Part shown: piece after piece, positions 1 through 10,883 of the stretch
Numbering within the stretch: the stretch's first letter is position 1
Layout of the letters: each line of letters starts with the position of its first letter
Assembly: GCA_025094145.1 (NCBI GenBank)
Contig: JALLLS010000127.1
Span: forward strand, 1-64,000
From: Spinellus fusiger
Lineage: Eukaryota > Mucoromycota > Mucoromycetes > Mucorales > Phycomycetaceae
Direction of reading: 5' to 3'
Length of the DNA stretch: 64,000 nt
Made by a program: the position numbers and the translations under genes
The notes under the pieces: model-generated
Told to the model about the DNA's origin: nothing
The model's input: the letters and a program-made list of their open reading frames with translations, nothing else
Database searches by the model: none

Positions 1-528
1 ACAACTTCATTATTTCTATTCAATAGTTATACATACTTATCTCATCACATACAGCCAAATAGATAAGGCTTTTTTGAATTCTTCTTATTCTATTTTATTG
101 TTATTGTTAGTCATATTAATGATAGTATAGTTATAAATTAGTTATGAATGAGCAGTGAGTTGCCATGGGGATATAGATTGTAGAACAAAACACACTTTAT
201 CATGTTAACCTGATATATGCACTTATCATTACATAAATACTTGTGATATGGAGGTACAAATACGACGTTTGAATCATGTAATAGTAAAATATCAAATGCT
301 ATTGGCTAATAAATTAATTGGATGACTACCACTTATGGACAGTGTTTAATTGTCATTTAATTGATCTTGCTAATTTAAGGCCCTGAAGATATATTTTGGA
401 CTTGATGTTCACAAGTATAATTTATTAAATACAATAAAGAAGATTGAAAACTGATTTTGTTTTTGGTATATAATACACACCCGAAGAGTTCTATATTTTT
501 GGGGGGAGAGAATAGTCAGTGGATACAG
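1..528. other. AT-rich intergenic, no gene seen
   Basis: No coding region, RNA gene or recognisable element was found here. The stretch is AT-rich with short homopolymers and a G-run near 501. Confidence 0.6.
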
Positions 529-690
529 TTCAAAGTATTTTTTTTATTCTTGGGTGTTGGTTGCTATTCACACATTGGGCATACTAGCCACCCTATGAGA
601 ACTTTTTGAGAAGAATAAACATAGAAACACTTCAAATACAAGAGTGAAAAAATGAATGAAAAATGAATGAGAGACAGAAGGACGTGAACT
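529..690 (-). mobile_element. LINE 3'-end fragment
   Basis: Read on the minus strand, this segment matches the 3' end of the LINE at 23656-24603. Both share a stretch around 'agccaccctatgag/aagat', the 'gggtgttggttgctattc' block and the terminal 'ttcaaagta'. It is therefore a severely 5'-truncated non-LTR retrotransposon copy with no coding capacity left. The exact left and right limits are uncertain and I did not find a convincing target duplication. Confidence 0.7.
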
Positions 691-757
691 AAGTGTGAAC
701 ATTATTTTTTGTCTCTTTTTTTTCACTTTTCACAATTCATAATGAGTTTCTTTTTTT

Positions 758-1065
758 TTGCATGAAGATGGTTCTGATAATATTAACACTAAAGAAGGAA
801 CTGAAGCTACGGGTTTCGAGATTGAAGGCAATCCCTACAATTTGAACAAACTAACAGACTTCGAAAAGTACCTGAAAAACAAACCTACGAATATCGAAAT
901 GTCCGAGAATAACATTGAAGCTGCCTCTGATGAGAGTATGGAAAATACTAGTGTAGGCAAAGGGCAGAAATACAGTCACACAACATTAGAAAGTATACGA
1001 CCCCATAATTTATACATTTTTAAACATGATTCTTCTTCTTTTTACCACAGAATCACATTCTATTA
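758..1065 (+). other. open stretch without ATG start, unrecognised
   Basis: About 100 codons are open here, but the frame begins at a TTG and the first ATG is well inside. The encoded product is acidic and Asn-rich with no recognised domain. It lies directly upstream of the Tc1/mariner transposase relic and could be a decayed upstream exon of it or of an older host gene. It is not called as a gene. Confidence 0.25.
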
Positions 1066-2165
1066 AGCAATTTCATATATCAAACGCAGAATCCTCAACT
1101 GAAAACTATAGAGTTTATAATAAGCTTGAAGAAAGAGAGTACTGGAGTGTTTACTGGCTTAAAAAAGAAAAATACTCCATGGGTACCATTTCAAAGGTCG
1201 TTGGCATTAGCAAGATTACTGTCCAGAATATCATTAGTAAAATCAAGACTACTGATACACCTGTAGCAAATACTAGTTCTGTTACACCAAAAAAACTAAA
1301 CGAGAGAGACCTCAGACGATTTGAGGCCATTCTAAGTGGAAACCCATCTGCCTCCTATAACTATATAAATTTTGAACTTAAAGCATATGAGATAATAATT
1401 TGTAGAGCAACATTCATCAAATACATATACCAGGTTGGGTCTGATTCTTATTTTAAAGCACAAAAGCCAAGGTTGTCTGAAGAAAACATGAAGAAAAGAC
1501 TTCGTTGGGCCAAGGAACGGGTCAATTGGACTCCTGAGGACTGGAGACGCGTTGTAGGGTCTGATGAGTCACGGTTTGAAGTAGAGGGTTACCAGGGATG
1601 AACCAGAGTAATTCGAAAGATCAGAGAAAAATATAAGGCTGCTCATATTGTACCTACAACCAAATGAGGAGAAAGGTAGCTTAATGATTTGGAGATGTTT
1701 CTGGGCTGGTGGATTTGGGCCTTTTGGGCCTTTGGTCTTTATTGATAGCACTGTAAATCAGGACGTATATGTCAACATTTTGGCTGATAAGCTTCATCCT
1801 TGGTTCATGGAATTGAATAAAAAGGAAGAACAGTGAGTTTCTGTTACAAGAATAGGGTGCTGGCTGTCATACTAGGGGCTATGCCAGATGGTGAAAAGAG
1901 ACACATCAAATTAGAGTACTTTGAGTGTTGGCCCACACAATGTCCCGACCTAAACCCAATTGAACACATCTGGTGGGGTTTGAAAAGACGAATTGAATAA
2001 AGAAGGGTATCTATTACCAATGTTGAAATTTTGAAGGCTCTACTTGGAGAAGAGTGGGAGATAGGTAGTATTGAATTTGTATAGCGATGAGTTCAGATTA
2101 TAAAAGACAGATGCCGAACTGTCATTGATGCCAAAGAAGGCCATGCAAAATATCAACTATATTAT
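1026..2165 (+). pseudogene. Tc1/mariner transposase relic A
   Basis: The first part (to 1601) shows a helix-turn-helix-like N-terminus (ISKVVGISKITVQNII) and the start of the DDE domain, with KKRLRWAKERVNWTPEDW followed by the first catalytic aspartate in GSDESRF. It is broken by a stop at about 1599. It resumes in another frame at 1648-1836 (LMIWRCFWAGG, then NQDVYVNIL), and after another stop continues through 'GCHT' to the Tc1 signature PDLNPIEHIWWGLKRR near 1950-2000. The C-terminal RCRTVIDAKEGHAKY lies near 2110-2150. With at least three frame breaks it cannot make transposase. The segment 1857-2143 is almost identical to an inverted block at 7925-8211. Confidence 0.85.
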
Positions 2166-2369
2166 TATTTCATTTTCTATAATTAAATATATTAAGCTTT
2201 GTTGAGCTTAAGTGTGAGGCTTCTATATCAAATTTAAAGTGCTTTATTTAATATTGAACATGTCCTATCTATTTCATCCTAATATTTATTTTCAAAAGTA
2301 TTAAATTCAGTTGAGTGTGACTGTATTAACACTTTCTTGAACAGGTAGGTTAATCTTAATTATATTCCC

Positions 2370-4240
2370 AATAACCTTTTTTGAGTGAACCATCTTCAAA
2401 ATAGAAATACGAACTGTTATGAATATGGTCATTTGCACAAAAGTCATTCTGACTATCTAAATAATGATAGATACCAAACAGAAAATAGTGATACTGTAAT
2501 AAGACCAAGAAATGACTGTTTATTACAAAGAATGAATGGGATGGATCAGTCATACAATCCTATAAGCTACATGCCTCTTTTTCATATAGGACAGTTAGGC
2601 TGGAATATAAATACATGTTGATTCAACCACCAAAATATCAAGCAAAGCACAATAAAACACTACTGCTTCAGATTAATGTACAAAAATGATTCTAATCACT
2701 TGCATTTATTTGGAAAGCCCCTTTATCAGTATAGAGTAGACATTTATGCTAACATTGAGCAAGGTCGCCTAAATTCTATACGGCATAACTAAGACATACT
2801 GAAAAGAGATGCCCTGTTATAAAAGTGAGAATAAAAATAAAAATCATTAACGAGCAGTAAGGAATAATAGGAATAAGCGTCTTTATACACTATAAGGATG
2901 ATAGATACTCTTTGGAAACAGATACTAACTCTTCTATACCAGTTCCTGGTACTGAATAATAGATAAACTTATGCTTTAAAATAAAAACCCCATCATAATT
3001 GCTGTTTAATATTTTCACTTGAAATATTATAATACTGTTTATGACAGTTTTGATACAATTGTACTGTTATTTCTCTTGGACATTAGGTGAAAATAAAGTA
3101 TTATGTACAAAATATTTTATTTCATATTATTGGACTTTTTCATTTGCTCGTTATATTTTACTATGATAGTATCTTTAAGAATTCAATAGCCTTAACACTA
3201 TCCAAACTTCATTCATACAGGCTACACCTGAACAGCCACAGAGTGAAGAATTACAGAATGATATGCCACAAATTGAGAAACTACATATCAAAAGGCTACA
3301 TAGTGAAAAACCACAGATCGAAAGGCCTGTGCGTCGAATAACAACAAGTGATGCCGCAAAACAAATGATTTTTGGTGCTCTTGGTCTTAAAGAACCCTGT
3401 TTTAAGAATGAAGAAAAGAGAAATCCACCACAGTTTAAGAATAAATGGCACAACAATTGAATGGATTTGTATGTCTTTTGTGATTATCAATGGCTTCCTA
3501 TACATTTACAGAGGGTCCTTTTCTTTTATTCTCCGTACAGATGGAAATGTCGGTTACATAGTCATCAAGTGGACGTATCTTGTTATCTGAATTATAGGAT
3601 AATAATAGTAGGCTGGATGTGTTTATTCATACTCTTCCTCTCTATGGCTACATTCATTCTGGATGGAGAACTTGTATAAAGTGTTAATGTTTCTTTTTAT
3701 TATTATTATCAGGCCTTATAAGGTAGCTAAGATGTACAGTGTGTGTAGAACCTATATTCAGATAAACACCGTGAAAATCAATAGAAAAAAGGTAATGACT
3801 TTGAGATAAATAGTGTTATGAAGAATAACAGTGTATAATAAAACCAACAATCTAATGTAATAGCATAGGAAAATAAATATATAAGCCTAAAAGATGGCAC
3901 ATATAAAGTATTTTTCAACTACTTGTGTTATTAAAAATATCTAAACTTTTAGTTTCATGCATGGACTCTCTATCTGTTTATAAACACTGTTTCATTGGTT
4001 AGATACCAGTAAGAATCTATTCCTAATGACTATAATAAATAGTATCTTTATTAAGAAAGACGAGAAACCAACAGTTAGTCTTTTTTATTTTTATTTTTTA
4101 TTTTTAATAATGGCCATACAATGATGAGTCTGGGATGAGGCATATAGGATAAGCTGTGGCGTATTTGAATGCAGTGGATAGGTCTTTTTAGATTATGAAA
4201 GTACAACAGCCTGCATTAGAGTTTGCTCTATTTAGTAATA
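2370..4240 (+). mobile_element. Helitron relic 1, interrupted
   Basis: The segment 2380-2640 parallels 33700-33940 of the second Helitron relic, sharing the run encoding YGHLHK..H followed by NNDRYQTE and the downstream DQSYN..SYMPLF. The match continues near 2785-2830 and again at about 4045-4230, where the 'gtacaacagcctg' block of the helicase coding region is recognisable. Roughly 1.2 kb in between (2830-4040) has no counterpart in the other copy and probably represents an insertion. No intact helicase motif remains. Element ends were not found. Confidence 0.6.
3220..3460 (+). other. orphan coding-like segment
   Basis: Following a good splice-acceptor-like 'catacag' at about 3220, some 79 codons stay open to a stop at 3458-3460. 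The product has short repeats (SEELQ, QIEKL, SEKPQIE) and then RRITTSDAAKQMIFGALGLK. It looks like a terminal exon of a host gene stranded inside the Helitron relic. I do not recognise the family, and no upstream exon was found. Confidence 0.3.
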
Positions 4241-4947
4241 ATTTACGCCAAATTACTCTATTTGTAATGATTGTTAGATTAGAATAAAAGTATAAAAGTA
4301 TGACATACAATTTGAATAAATAAATAAAAACAGAGTGAATCGTACGTTAACTCAACAAAATACCTTTGAAGCCAAGAAGCCATCAACGACACTATTATAT
4401 CAATAGTTGAATAGTAGCTGATACTTATTCAATACTACTAAAGACTCTTTCTTTCTTTTTTATTGTATTTCTATCTATTTTCTATAAACTAAATATCATC
4501 TATTTAGCAAGATACTACTAGAACCAAGAAAAATAAGCCTATTGGTTTATCCTTCCTTCTCCCCATATATCGCTGGAGCCTTTGGTTTACTGGCTGATAG
4601 AAGACCATAGTACAAACAAACTATCTAGAAAGTGACAAGATGTGTTTTATATTATTTATTATTATTATATAAAAGCAGAAGTATAAAGCAGTTTAATAAA
4701 TATACATTGTCTAACTACCTGTCATCTAACAAAGATACCTTTGGACAGAAACCACACGGACGGCATACACACCAGTAGAGTGTCCAATCAAATTTACAGT
4801 CAAGCCAATTACATGTGAAACTAATGCTCATACATTTAAAACATCGGCAAATTAAAGATATGCACATCTTACTTCTTTTCATCCTTTTTTTTTTACAAAA
4901 ATAATCTTACTTCTTTTCATCTTTATACACAACTCCCACCTATCCAA
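4241..4947. other. AT-rich intergenic, no gene seen
   Basis: No coding region or element ends were recognised. There is a short direct repeat ('cttacttcttttcatc') at about 4869 and 4906, just upstream of the kinesin pseudogene. Confidence 0.5.
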
Positions 4948-7610
4948 ATGCCTCCAGTGGCAGCTAAAGACAGCAAGAAAAAAAGTGTTTTGGATGTGAA
5001 ATCATCCAGAATAACCAAGAAGCCCGTGTCTCTATCCTCTCCCTCCATGACAGTCAAAAGTACGCGTGCCTCACTATTGAGAAAGGAATGTGCAGCACTT
5101 ACTTCCAGCCAAAGAACAGACAGCAGACCACCCGCACTGTCAGGACCATCCCCCGCACAAACCATCAAGAAGCCTTCTGATGAACCACGTCGTCCTGGTA
5201 CAAGCACCACCAGACCTCCTGTGGCTACTCCTCTCGCATTAAAAGCACCTCGCATTCAACCTCGCAGACAGAACCCAATAGTGTCGCGTTCTTCACAGCC
5301 TGAGCGACCAGATACCACCACCAGCAACACTGTGGCTGCTGGAATAAAGAGAAAATCAGTCGAGTTACTGAATACAACCGCAAAAAAAAGAAGTGTTATT
5401 GATACTACACGACCAGCTGCAGCCACCCGACCTCCTGTTACTACTCCTACCCCATCACTAAGAACACCTCACATCCAACCACGCAAATAAACCCCTACAA
5501 TGCCACGCTCTTCTCACCTTAAACAACCAACCACCACCACCACCACCACCCGACCTCCTATCGCTACTCCTCCCTCTTCATCAAAAACACCTCGCATCCA
5601 ACCAACCACCACCACCACCACCACCACCCGAACCCCTATGGCCACTCCTTCTTCATTAAGAGCACCCCGCATCCAACCACGTAAGCAAACTCCAATCATG
5701 CCACGCTCTTCTAAGCCTGAGCAACCAGCTACCACAATCAGTGATACTGTAGCTGCTACATCCAAAAAAAACCCCCCCATCCAAGTCACTGGATGCTAAT
5801 GTGAAGAAGAGATGCGTTCTTGATATAAAAAAAAGGTAAGTAAATATAGAATAGGAGTACCTTCAATTGTAAAATCTAACCCATTCCACATGGAAAAAGT
5901 TGAATCATCATCAAGAACACATTGAAGCAGGTAATACAGTAGGATTTGCCATTTCATATGCCCACTCCATATGAGCTTATTAACTGATAATGACTATAGG
6001 AATCACATGAGAAACCACACATTAACTATCATACAACACAAGGGGAATTTGAAGTTCTAAATGCAAAAGTAAAGGCAAGTCAATTCATTCTTCTGCAGAG
6101 AAACTAATGACCCTTTGTTTTAGGTAATGAACAAACAGCCTGCCTATCCATAACACATTATCGAAACTGTGGTGAATGAAATAAAAGAAGAGAAGAAGAG
6201 AAGAGAATAGAAGAGAAGAAGAAATAAGCAGAATCAGAGTCTAATGTCTTTGCTGAAGAAGATTTTCAAGAATACAAGGGAAATATCGGTGTCTTCTGTC
6301 GCGTACACCCAGCTATGAATAAGAAGAAGAAAAAGGAAACTCAAGTATATCATGTCATGTCACTAAGCAAATTGTTTAGAGTCTGATAAGCGAAACCCTA
6401 ACTTAATCACAGACATGGAGTTCTGTGGTAAAGACAATGATACAATCTAAATCACTCAGAAATCAAAGCGTACACTTGGTCGTGTGTCTAGCAGGAAACA
6501 CAGCTTCTCTCTTGACCAGGTATTTTCTCCTAAAAACACATAGAAAGAATGCTATGAAGAAGGCTCCCATCTTGCTCAGTTAGCTCCAGAAGGGCACAAT
6601 ATTTGTATTTTTGCGTAAGTTATCTTGATTATTATTATTATTAATAGTTTATTAATGTCTACTTTTGTTTGTATTTACACTAGATACGGCCATACAGGAA
6701 GTGAGAAAGTAAGAAAGTAAGAAATAATGAAAAAAAAGTTTAATCATAGGTGGACTAACCCATAATACTTTTAGACATACACTATAGAAGGAAGCACCAG
6801 GTGAAGACAGAGGAGTCATCCCACTAGCTGTTCATCAACTCTATGATGTAGTTCAGAAGGTGAAAGAAAATAATTGGCACTACAAAATGGTGAGGCAATT
6901 TCATGAAATATACAACGAGTCTATTCGTGACCTATTGGGTGATAATTATAAACATGGAAAAACAAACCATGAAATCAGATATGAAAAATATTGATAAACC
7001 GAGGTTATTGGCATAACAAGTGGTAAGTCCTTCATTCATACTGTCACTTGGCTAATAACCATTCTTTTTATCATTCTTTTGGACTCCCCAGCACATGTAC
7101 ATGCTATGCTTAAGAAGGCCAGCCACAACAGAGCAACAGCAGCTGCAAACATTAATGAACGCTCCTCCCACAGCCACAGTGGCTTTCTCTTGAGAATACA
7201 GGGAAGGAATTCCGCTACAGGAGAAACAACAGAGGGGTTATTGAATTTGGTAGATTTGGCAGGATCTGAAAGGCTAAACATGTCAGGATCAACCAACTAG
7301 AGATGGATTACGAGAAACACAATCAGCCAACAAAAGGCTGAGCTGTCCTGGAGATATCATTGCAAGTCTTGATATAAAAAAAACAAAGATATGCACGCTC
7401 CATATAGAAGCTCAAAGCTTACATATCTTCTCAAGTACTCATTAGGTAAGGACTATTCTATAGACAAACATTATTTCTAATCTCTATTACTTTAGGTGAA
7501 CATAGTAAAACACTTGTGTTTCTGGATGTTTCCTCACTGGCAGATTATTTCAACGAGGCTTTATGCTCTCTAAGATTTGCTATAAAAAAAAAGAAAGGTG
7601 AATCATTGTA
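4948..7610 (+). pseudogene. kinesin-14 (C-terminal motor) pseudogene
   Basis: This is the remains of a minus-end-directed kinesin of the Kar3/ncd class. A basic Pro/Ser/Thr-rich tail starts at 4948. The motor follows in scattered exons: NIGVFCRVHPA near 6280, VFSPKN near 6525, LAPEGHNICIFA near 6585, YGHTGSEK near 6684 in place of the P-loop YGQTGSGKT, EIYNESIRDLLG near 6905, switch I NERSSHSHS near 7155, switch II LVDLAGSER near 7247, SKLTYLLKYSLG near 7412, and the C-terminal SLRFA near 7570. Breaks seen: an in-frame TAA at 5488, a frameshift in an A8/C7 tract at about 5765, a TAG after VFSPKNT, loss of the second P-loop glycine, and a frameshift after SGST at about 7290. Splice sites are still visible. 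Other Mucorales carry several kinesin-14 genes, so a functional paralogue probably exists elsewhere. Confidence 0.85.
5200..5735 (+). repeat. degenerate protein-level repeat in kinesin tail
   Basis: Four imperfect units of a motif like TRPPVATP-(L)KAPRIQPR-(Q)TPIMPRSS-(PEQP) occur in a row, with (ACC)n threonine tracts inserted at 5529-5548 and 5607-5625. The units align at the protein level. The stop at 5488 and the ACC expansions are consistent with decay by slippage. Confidence 0.7.
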
Positions 7611-7884
7611 AAGTGGATGAAGCACAAGAATACCCACCCAGAAAGTGATCTACCCAACAACTCCCAAACATGACCTTGAGGCATTGAAGGTATTATCTAA
7701 ACTCACTACCAGAATCAGTAGTCGAGTCGTTATAAAGTCATAAAATTAGTAAGTTACGATATATTTTTGAAGTCTTGAGAAAGAACATTAGTTATGTATA
7801 AAAAGGCTGAAGCCTCAAAGCACACATTAGCAACCCCAAATTAAACATAAAGTTAGTTTAAAATATAGTCTATATTATTATACA

Positions 7885-8585
7885 TAAAAAAAAAGTTTTT
7901 ATTCAATGTTTTGTTGGCCCACCTTTGGCATCAATGACAGTCCGGCATCTGTCTTTTATAATCTGAACTCATCGTTATACAAATTCAATACTACCTATCT
8001 CCCACTCTTCTCCAAGTAGAGCCTTCAAAATTTCAACATTGGTAATAGATACCCTTCTTTATTCAATTCGTCTTTTCAAACCCCACCAGATGTGTTCAAT
8101 TGGGTTTAGGTCGGGACATTGTGTGGGCCAACACTCAAAGTACTCTAATTTGATGTGTCTCTTTTCACCATCTGGCATAGCCCCCAGTATGACAGCCAGC
8201 ATACTTGCCCAACAAAGCCGTTTCTCCTTGTGTTTCTCAGTCAAGGATGGCTTGTAATCTGGAGAAAAAGATCCAAGCCCTAAGTGTTTGCAGTAACTGA
8301 TAATGGTGTTTCTACACACATCCACATGAATATTCAATATTTCCAATTTCAGATGATTCTATGAGGCAAATGGACCCTTTCTAATGACCTTTTCCAGGTG
8401 TCTGAAGTCCCTTTCACTGGACTTTTTAGGTTTTTCATGACTCTTTAAACTTAATGGTGACTCACGTTCTTTGATGTTTCTGATACTATTTTGAACTGTA
8501 GGATTTTCCATCTCAACTACGTTTTAGTGCCGCATGTCATAACGTGTCGGCCTAGTCAATAAAGAATACAAAAAAAAATTATGTC
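7885..8585 (-). mobile_element. Tc1/mariner relic B, internally deleted
   Basis: On the minus strand a 95-codon frame (8346-8059) fuses an N-terminal segment (ILNIHVDVCRNTIISYCKH ... EKHKEKRLCWA) directly to a C-terminal segment with PDLNPIEHIWWGLKRR. The roughly 100-residue core that should carry the first catalytic Asp is missing. Both ends look like inverted repeats: 'acataaaaaaaaagtttttattca' at the left and, reversed, 'acataatttttttttgtattctttattga' at the right. The element is non-autonomous. Its 7925-8211 part is nearly identical to 1857-2143 of relic A, while its N-terminal part is only distantly similar. Confidence 0.75.
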
Positions 8586-8610
8586 CACAGCAGTTATGTC
8601 AACAATAGCC

Positions 8611-9998
8611 TACACACCAGGAGATTTTTCTGGCTTTTAGGCGGGGATATATCCTTCCTTTTACGTCTAAAAATGTTTTGCCTTTTATGGATCTGTATTT
8701 AAAAATCAAAGGTTTGAAAATATCTGTAATAAAGGGCACTGTAGTTATCAACAAGACCACTAGAGAGATGAACTTGTAGTTGTTTGGTCTATAGCAGTGA
8801 CGAAGAAATAGAGTATTAGTACAAAGGCTAGTCTAGGGAAATCAAAGAAGGTACATGAACAGGAACACAACACACGATTTGATCACAACGGGTAACTAGG
8901 CAACTGTTCTTTAACAAATTCTTTTCTTTTTAGATGTTGTTGTAATCTGCATTACTTTGGTAGTTCTGATTAAGCAAATGACTTGTGAAATTTCTTTTTG
9001 TCCTCTTCTGCTTGAATATAAATACCTTCCAACCACACTGTCTGTTGTTCTTCATAACTTCTACCTTCTTTAACTTGTTTGCCCTTGTCTAGCATATAAA
9101 CCAACAGTTGTGATCTGGTGAGTATTTGTGTATGTTTATTATGTCTGACATGTTATTCAGTTTCTATTGTATATTCTTTTACTATAATAAACCCAGTGAA
9201 TCTGTTACAAAGGCAAAGGCAAGAAAAAGGTGCCAGTGCAAGAGTAATACGACGCACACCTAGAGTACGTTGATACATTTCGAACTAACTATTTTTATTA
9301 TTATTTTATTATTAAAAAGGGGTATTGGCACCTAAAAGGATTGGAGTATGATCCTATCAAACTGCCAGTCGTTGCTTATGACACATAAGTAAAGGTAAAA
9401 GATGCTGCCAGGTTCAAAGGTCATCGTTTTGGTTTACCAAGAATTTTATATCAATCATTGAAAAAGAGACAAAAAGATGGAAACCTTCTTATGGCTGATG
9501 TTGATAAACTTTGAGCATCGAGAGTAAACATGATTGACCTCTCACCCAATATAAAAAGCTCCTCTAACAGTTACTTTGTTTTATTTTTGTTCTCAAGATC
9601 TGCCACACTTATAACACAAATAATCTCACTGAGGTATTAATGAATTTCAACAGTATCCACGCTTGCCAAAGTTGTGGAATTGTTTGGAACAGAGATGTGA
9701 ATGCATCAAAGAATATCTATACAATTTCAGAAGAGTGTTTAAAGGGTCTCCATCGACCAGCTCCATTCTGTAGAGAAGAATGGATATTCCTATTCGTATT
9801 CATATCATATATCGCCACATCGAAGTTGGTTTCCTCTGGGATTTAGATATTTACAGGTAAATATGCATAATCTTTATTTGTTTAAAAACTAACATGAATA
9901 CATAATTTATTTTTGCTCCTTTTCAAATCGATGTGTCATTTTTAAACAATTGTAGTTTGACTATTTCCTTTTATATCCTAAAGATCTCCTGGTGTGTA
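8611..9998 (+). mobile_element. Fanzor-bearing TIR element, copy 1
   Basis: The segment begins TACACACCAGGAGATTTTTC and ends with the inverted ...AAGATCTCCTGGTGTGTA, giving terminal inverted repeats of at least 15 bases with TA at both ends. A second copy with the same ends lies at 27651-29030. Inside are a roughly 550-base leader with TATAAATA-like boxes, a short 5' coding exon (about 9195-9260), and a decayed Fanzor C-terminus (to about 9846). TA at both ends matches a Tc1/mariner-like target preference. Fanzor genes carried inside eukaryotic DNA transposons are known from published surveys. A transposase is not encoded, so mobilisation would need one in trans. Confidence 0.8.
9318..9846 (+). 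pseudogene. Fanzor (TnpB-like nuclease) C-terminal remnant, copy 1
   Basis: Fanzor proteins are eukaryotic homologues of TnpB, RNA-guided nucleases with a split RuvC site and a C-terminal zinc ribbon. Here the segment shows KGYWHLKGLEYDP, then FKGHRFGLPRILYQSLKKR, then LLMADVD (position of the conserved V-D-E-F-R motif), an interruption with intron-like sequence, and KICHTYNTNNL ... HACQSCGIVWNRDVNASKNI (to about 9730). The last part is the TnpB/Fanzor zinc-ribbon plus C-terminal RuvC signature (NRDxNASxNI). Stops and frame changes occur at about 9386, 9511 and in the linker. The first zinc knuckle has Tyr for its second Cys. The N-terminal and middle RuvC regions are absent. Confidence 0.8.
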
Positions 9999-10549
9999 TC
10001 CATTCCACGTTTTTTTTTTTGTATAAGACACTTTTTATTGAGCGTCTTTACACAGTCACACGTTGCACTGAGAGGTCTGACTGGGAAAGCATATTGGACA
10101 CAAGTCACTTGCAGAAAATTAAAATAACAGAAAAAGAAAGAAAAAAAAACTAGCTAAACAAAAGGAGTATATAGGAGAAAAGGGCATAAAGTTAAAAAAT
10201 AAACACTAGACTATGACATGTCTTCGTTTTCGCGGGTAAGGGTGGTAAGAAGGGATCGGGCACGTTCAGAGACAGTGGAGGTGAGGAAAGGAGAGTTGTG
10301 GAAGTGGCTGGCCCAGTAGCCATGCCAAATTGCCTGGAGAACTGCACCAAAGACTTGACTACTAGTCAGAGGTCCATTGGGAGGAAGAGAAAAGGAATGT
10401 AAATGTCGGATAGTATCTGCTTGCAAAGGAGTGTATATGTTGAGCCAATATGGCAAAAAGGACATCCAGACAGGCCAAACCCTTGGACAAGTCACTAAGA
10501 AATGCTCGGGACTGTGGCAAGGGTGAGAGCATAGGAATCCATTCCACGT
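9998..10549 (-). mobile_element. LINE 3' fragment with 13-bp target duplication
   Basis: ATCCATTCCACGT occurs at 9998-10010 and again at 10537-10549. Immediately inside the left copy is a T tract, the poly(A) tail of an element inserted in minus orientation. The minus strand encodes the C-terminus of a non-LTR reverse transcriptase polyprotein, 10555-10211, with a Cys/His cluster (CSHPCHSPEHFLVTCP) typical of the region downstream of the RT domain, ending at a stop near 10211. The left duplication begins at the last base of the Fanzor element, so the LINE probably inserted after it. Confidence 0.85.
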
Positions 10550-10883
10550 ATTCAAATACTCTAATAAATTTCAAGTATTTACAGTGTCAGTAGAAAAAAA
10601 AGAACACATTCTGTTCATCTTTTCTTTTTCTTTATTGTAATAAACAGTACGTTTTGTATAGTGTTGTGGATTCATTTTATATTTTCTAAGAAACAAATGC
10701 ATACATTCTATAAGACAGAAACTTATTTCCCACTCACTCCAAGAATAATATACATTTTTATACAACAGATCACTTTTTATTTATTCATGAATCATATTCT
10801 TTTATATATAAATATATAAAAGTATGCGACTTTACTATACACACTGCAAAGTAGTTATTATTTACTCAAAGATTAGAATACAA

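Noticed and set aside
5514..5789. Minus-strand valine-rich frame
   Set aside because: It is the complement of the (ACC)n threonine repeats in the kinesin tail.
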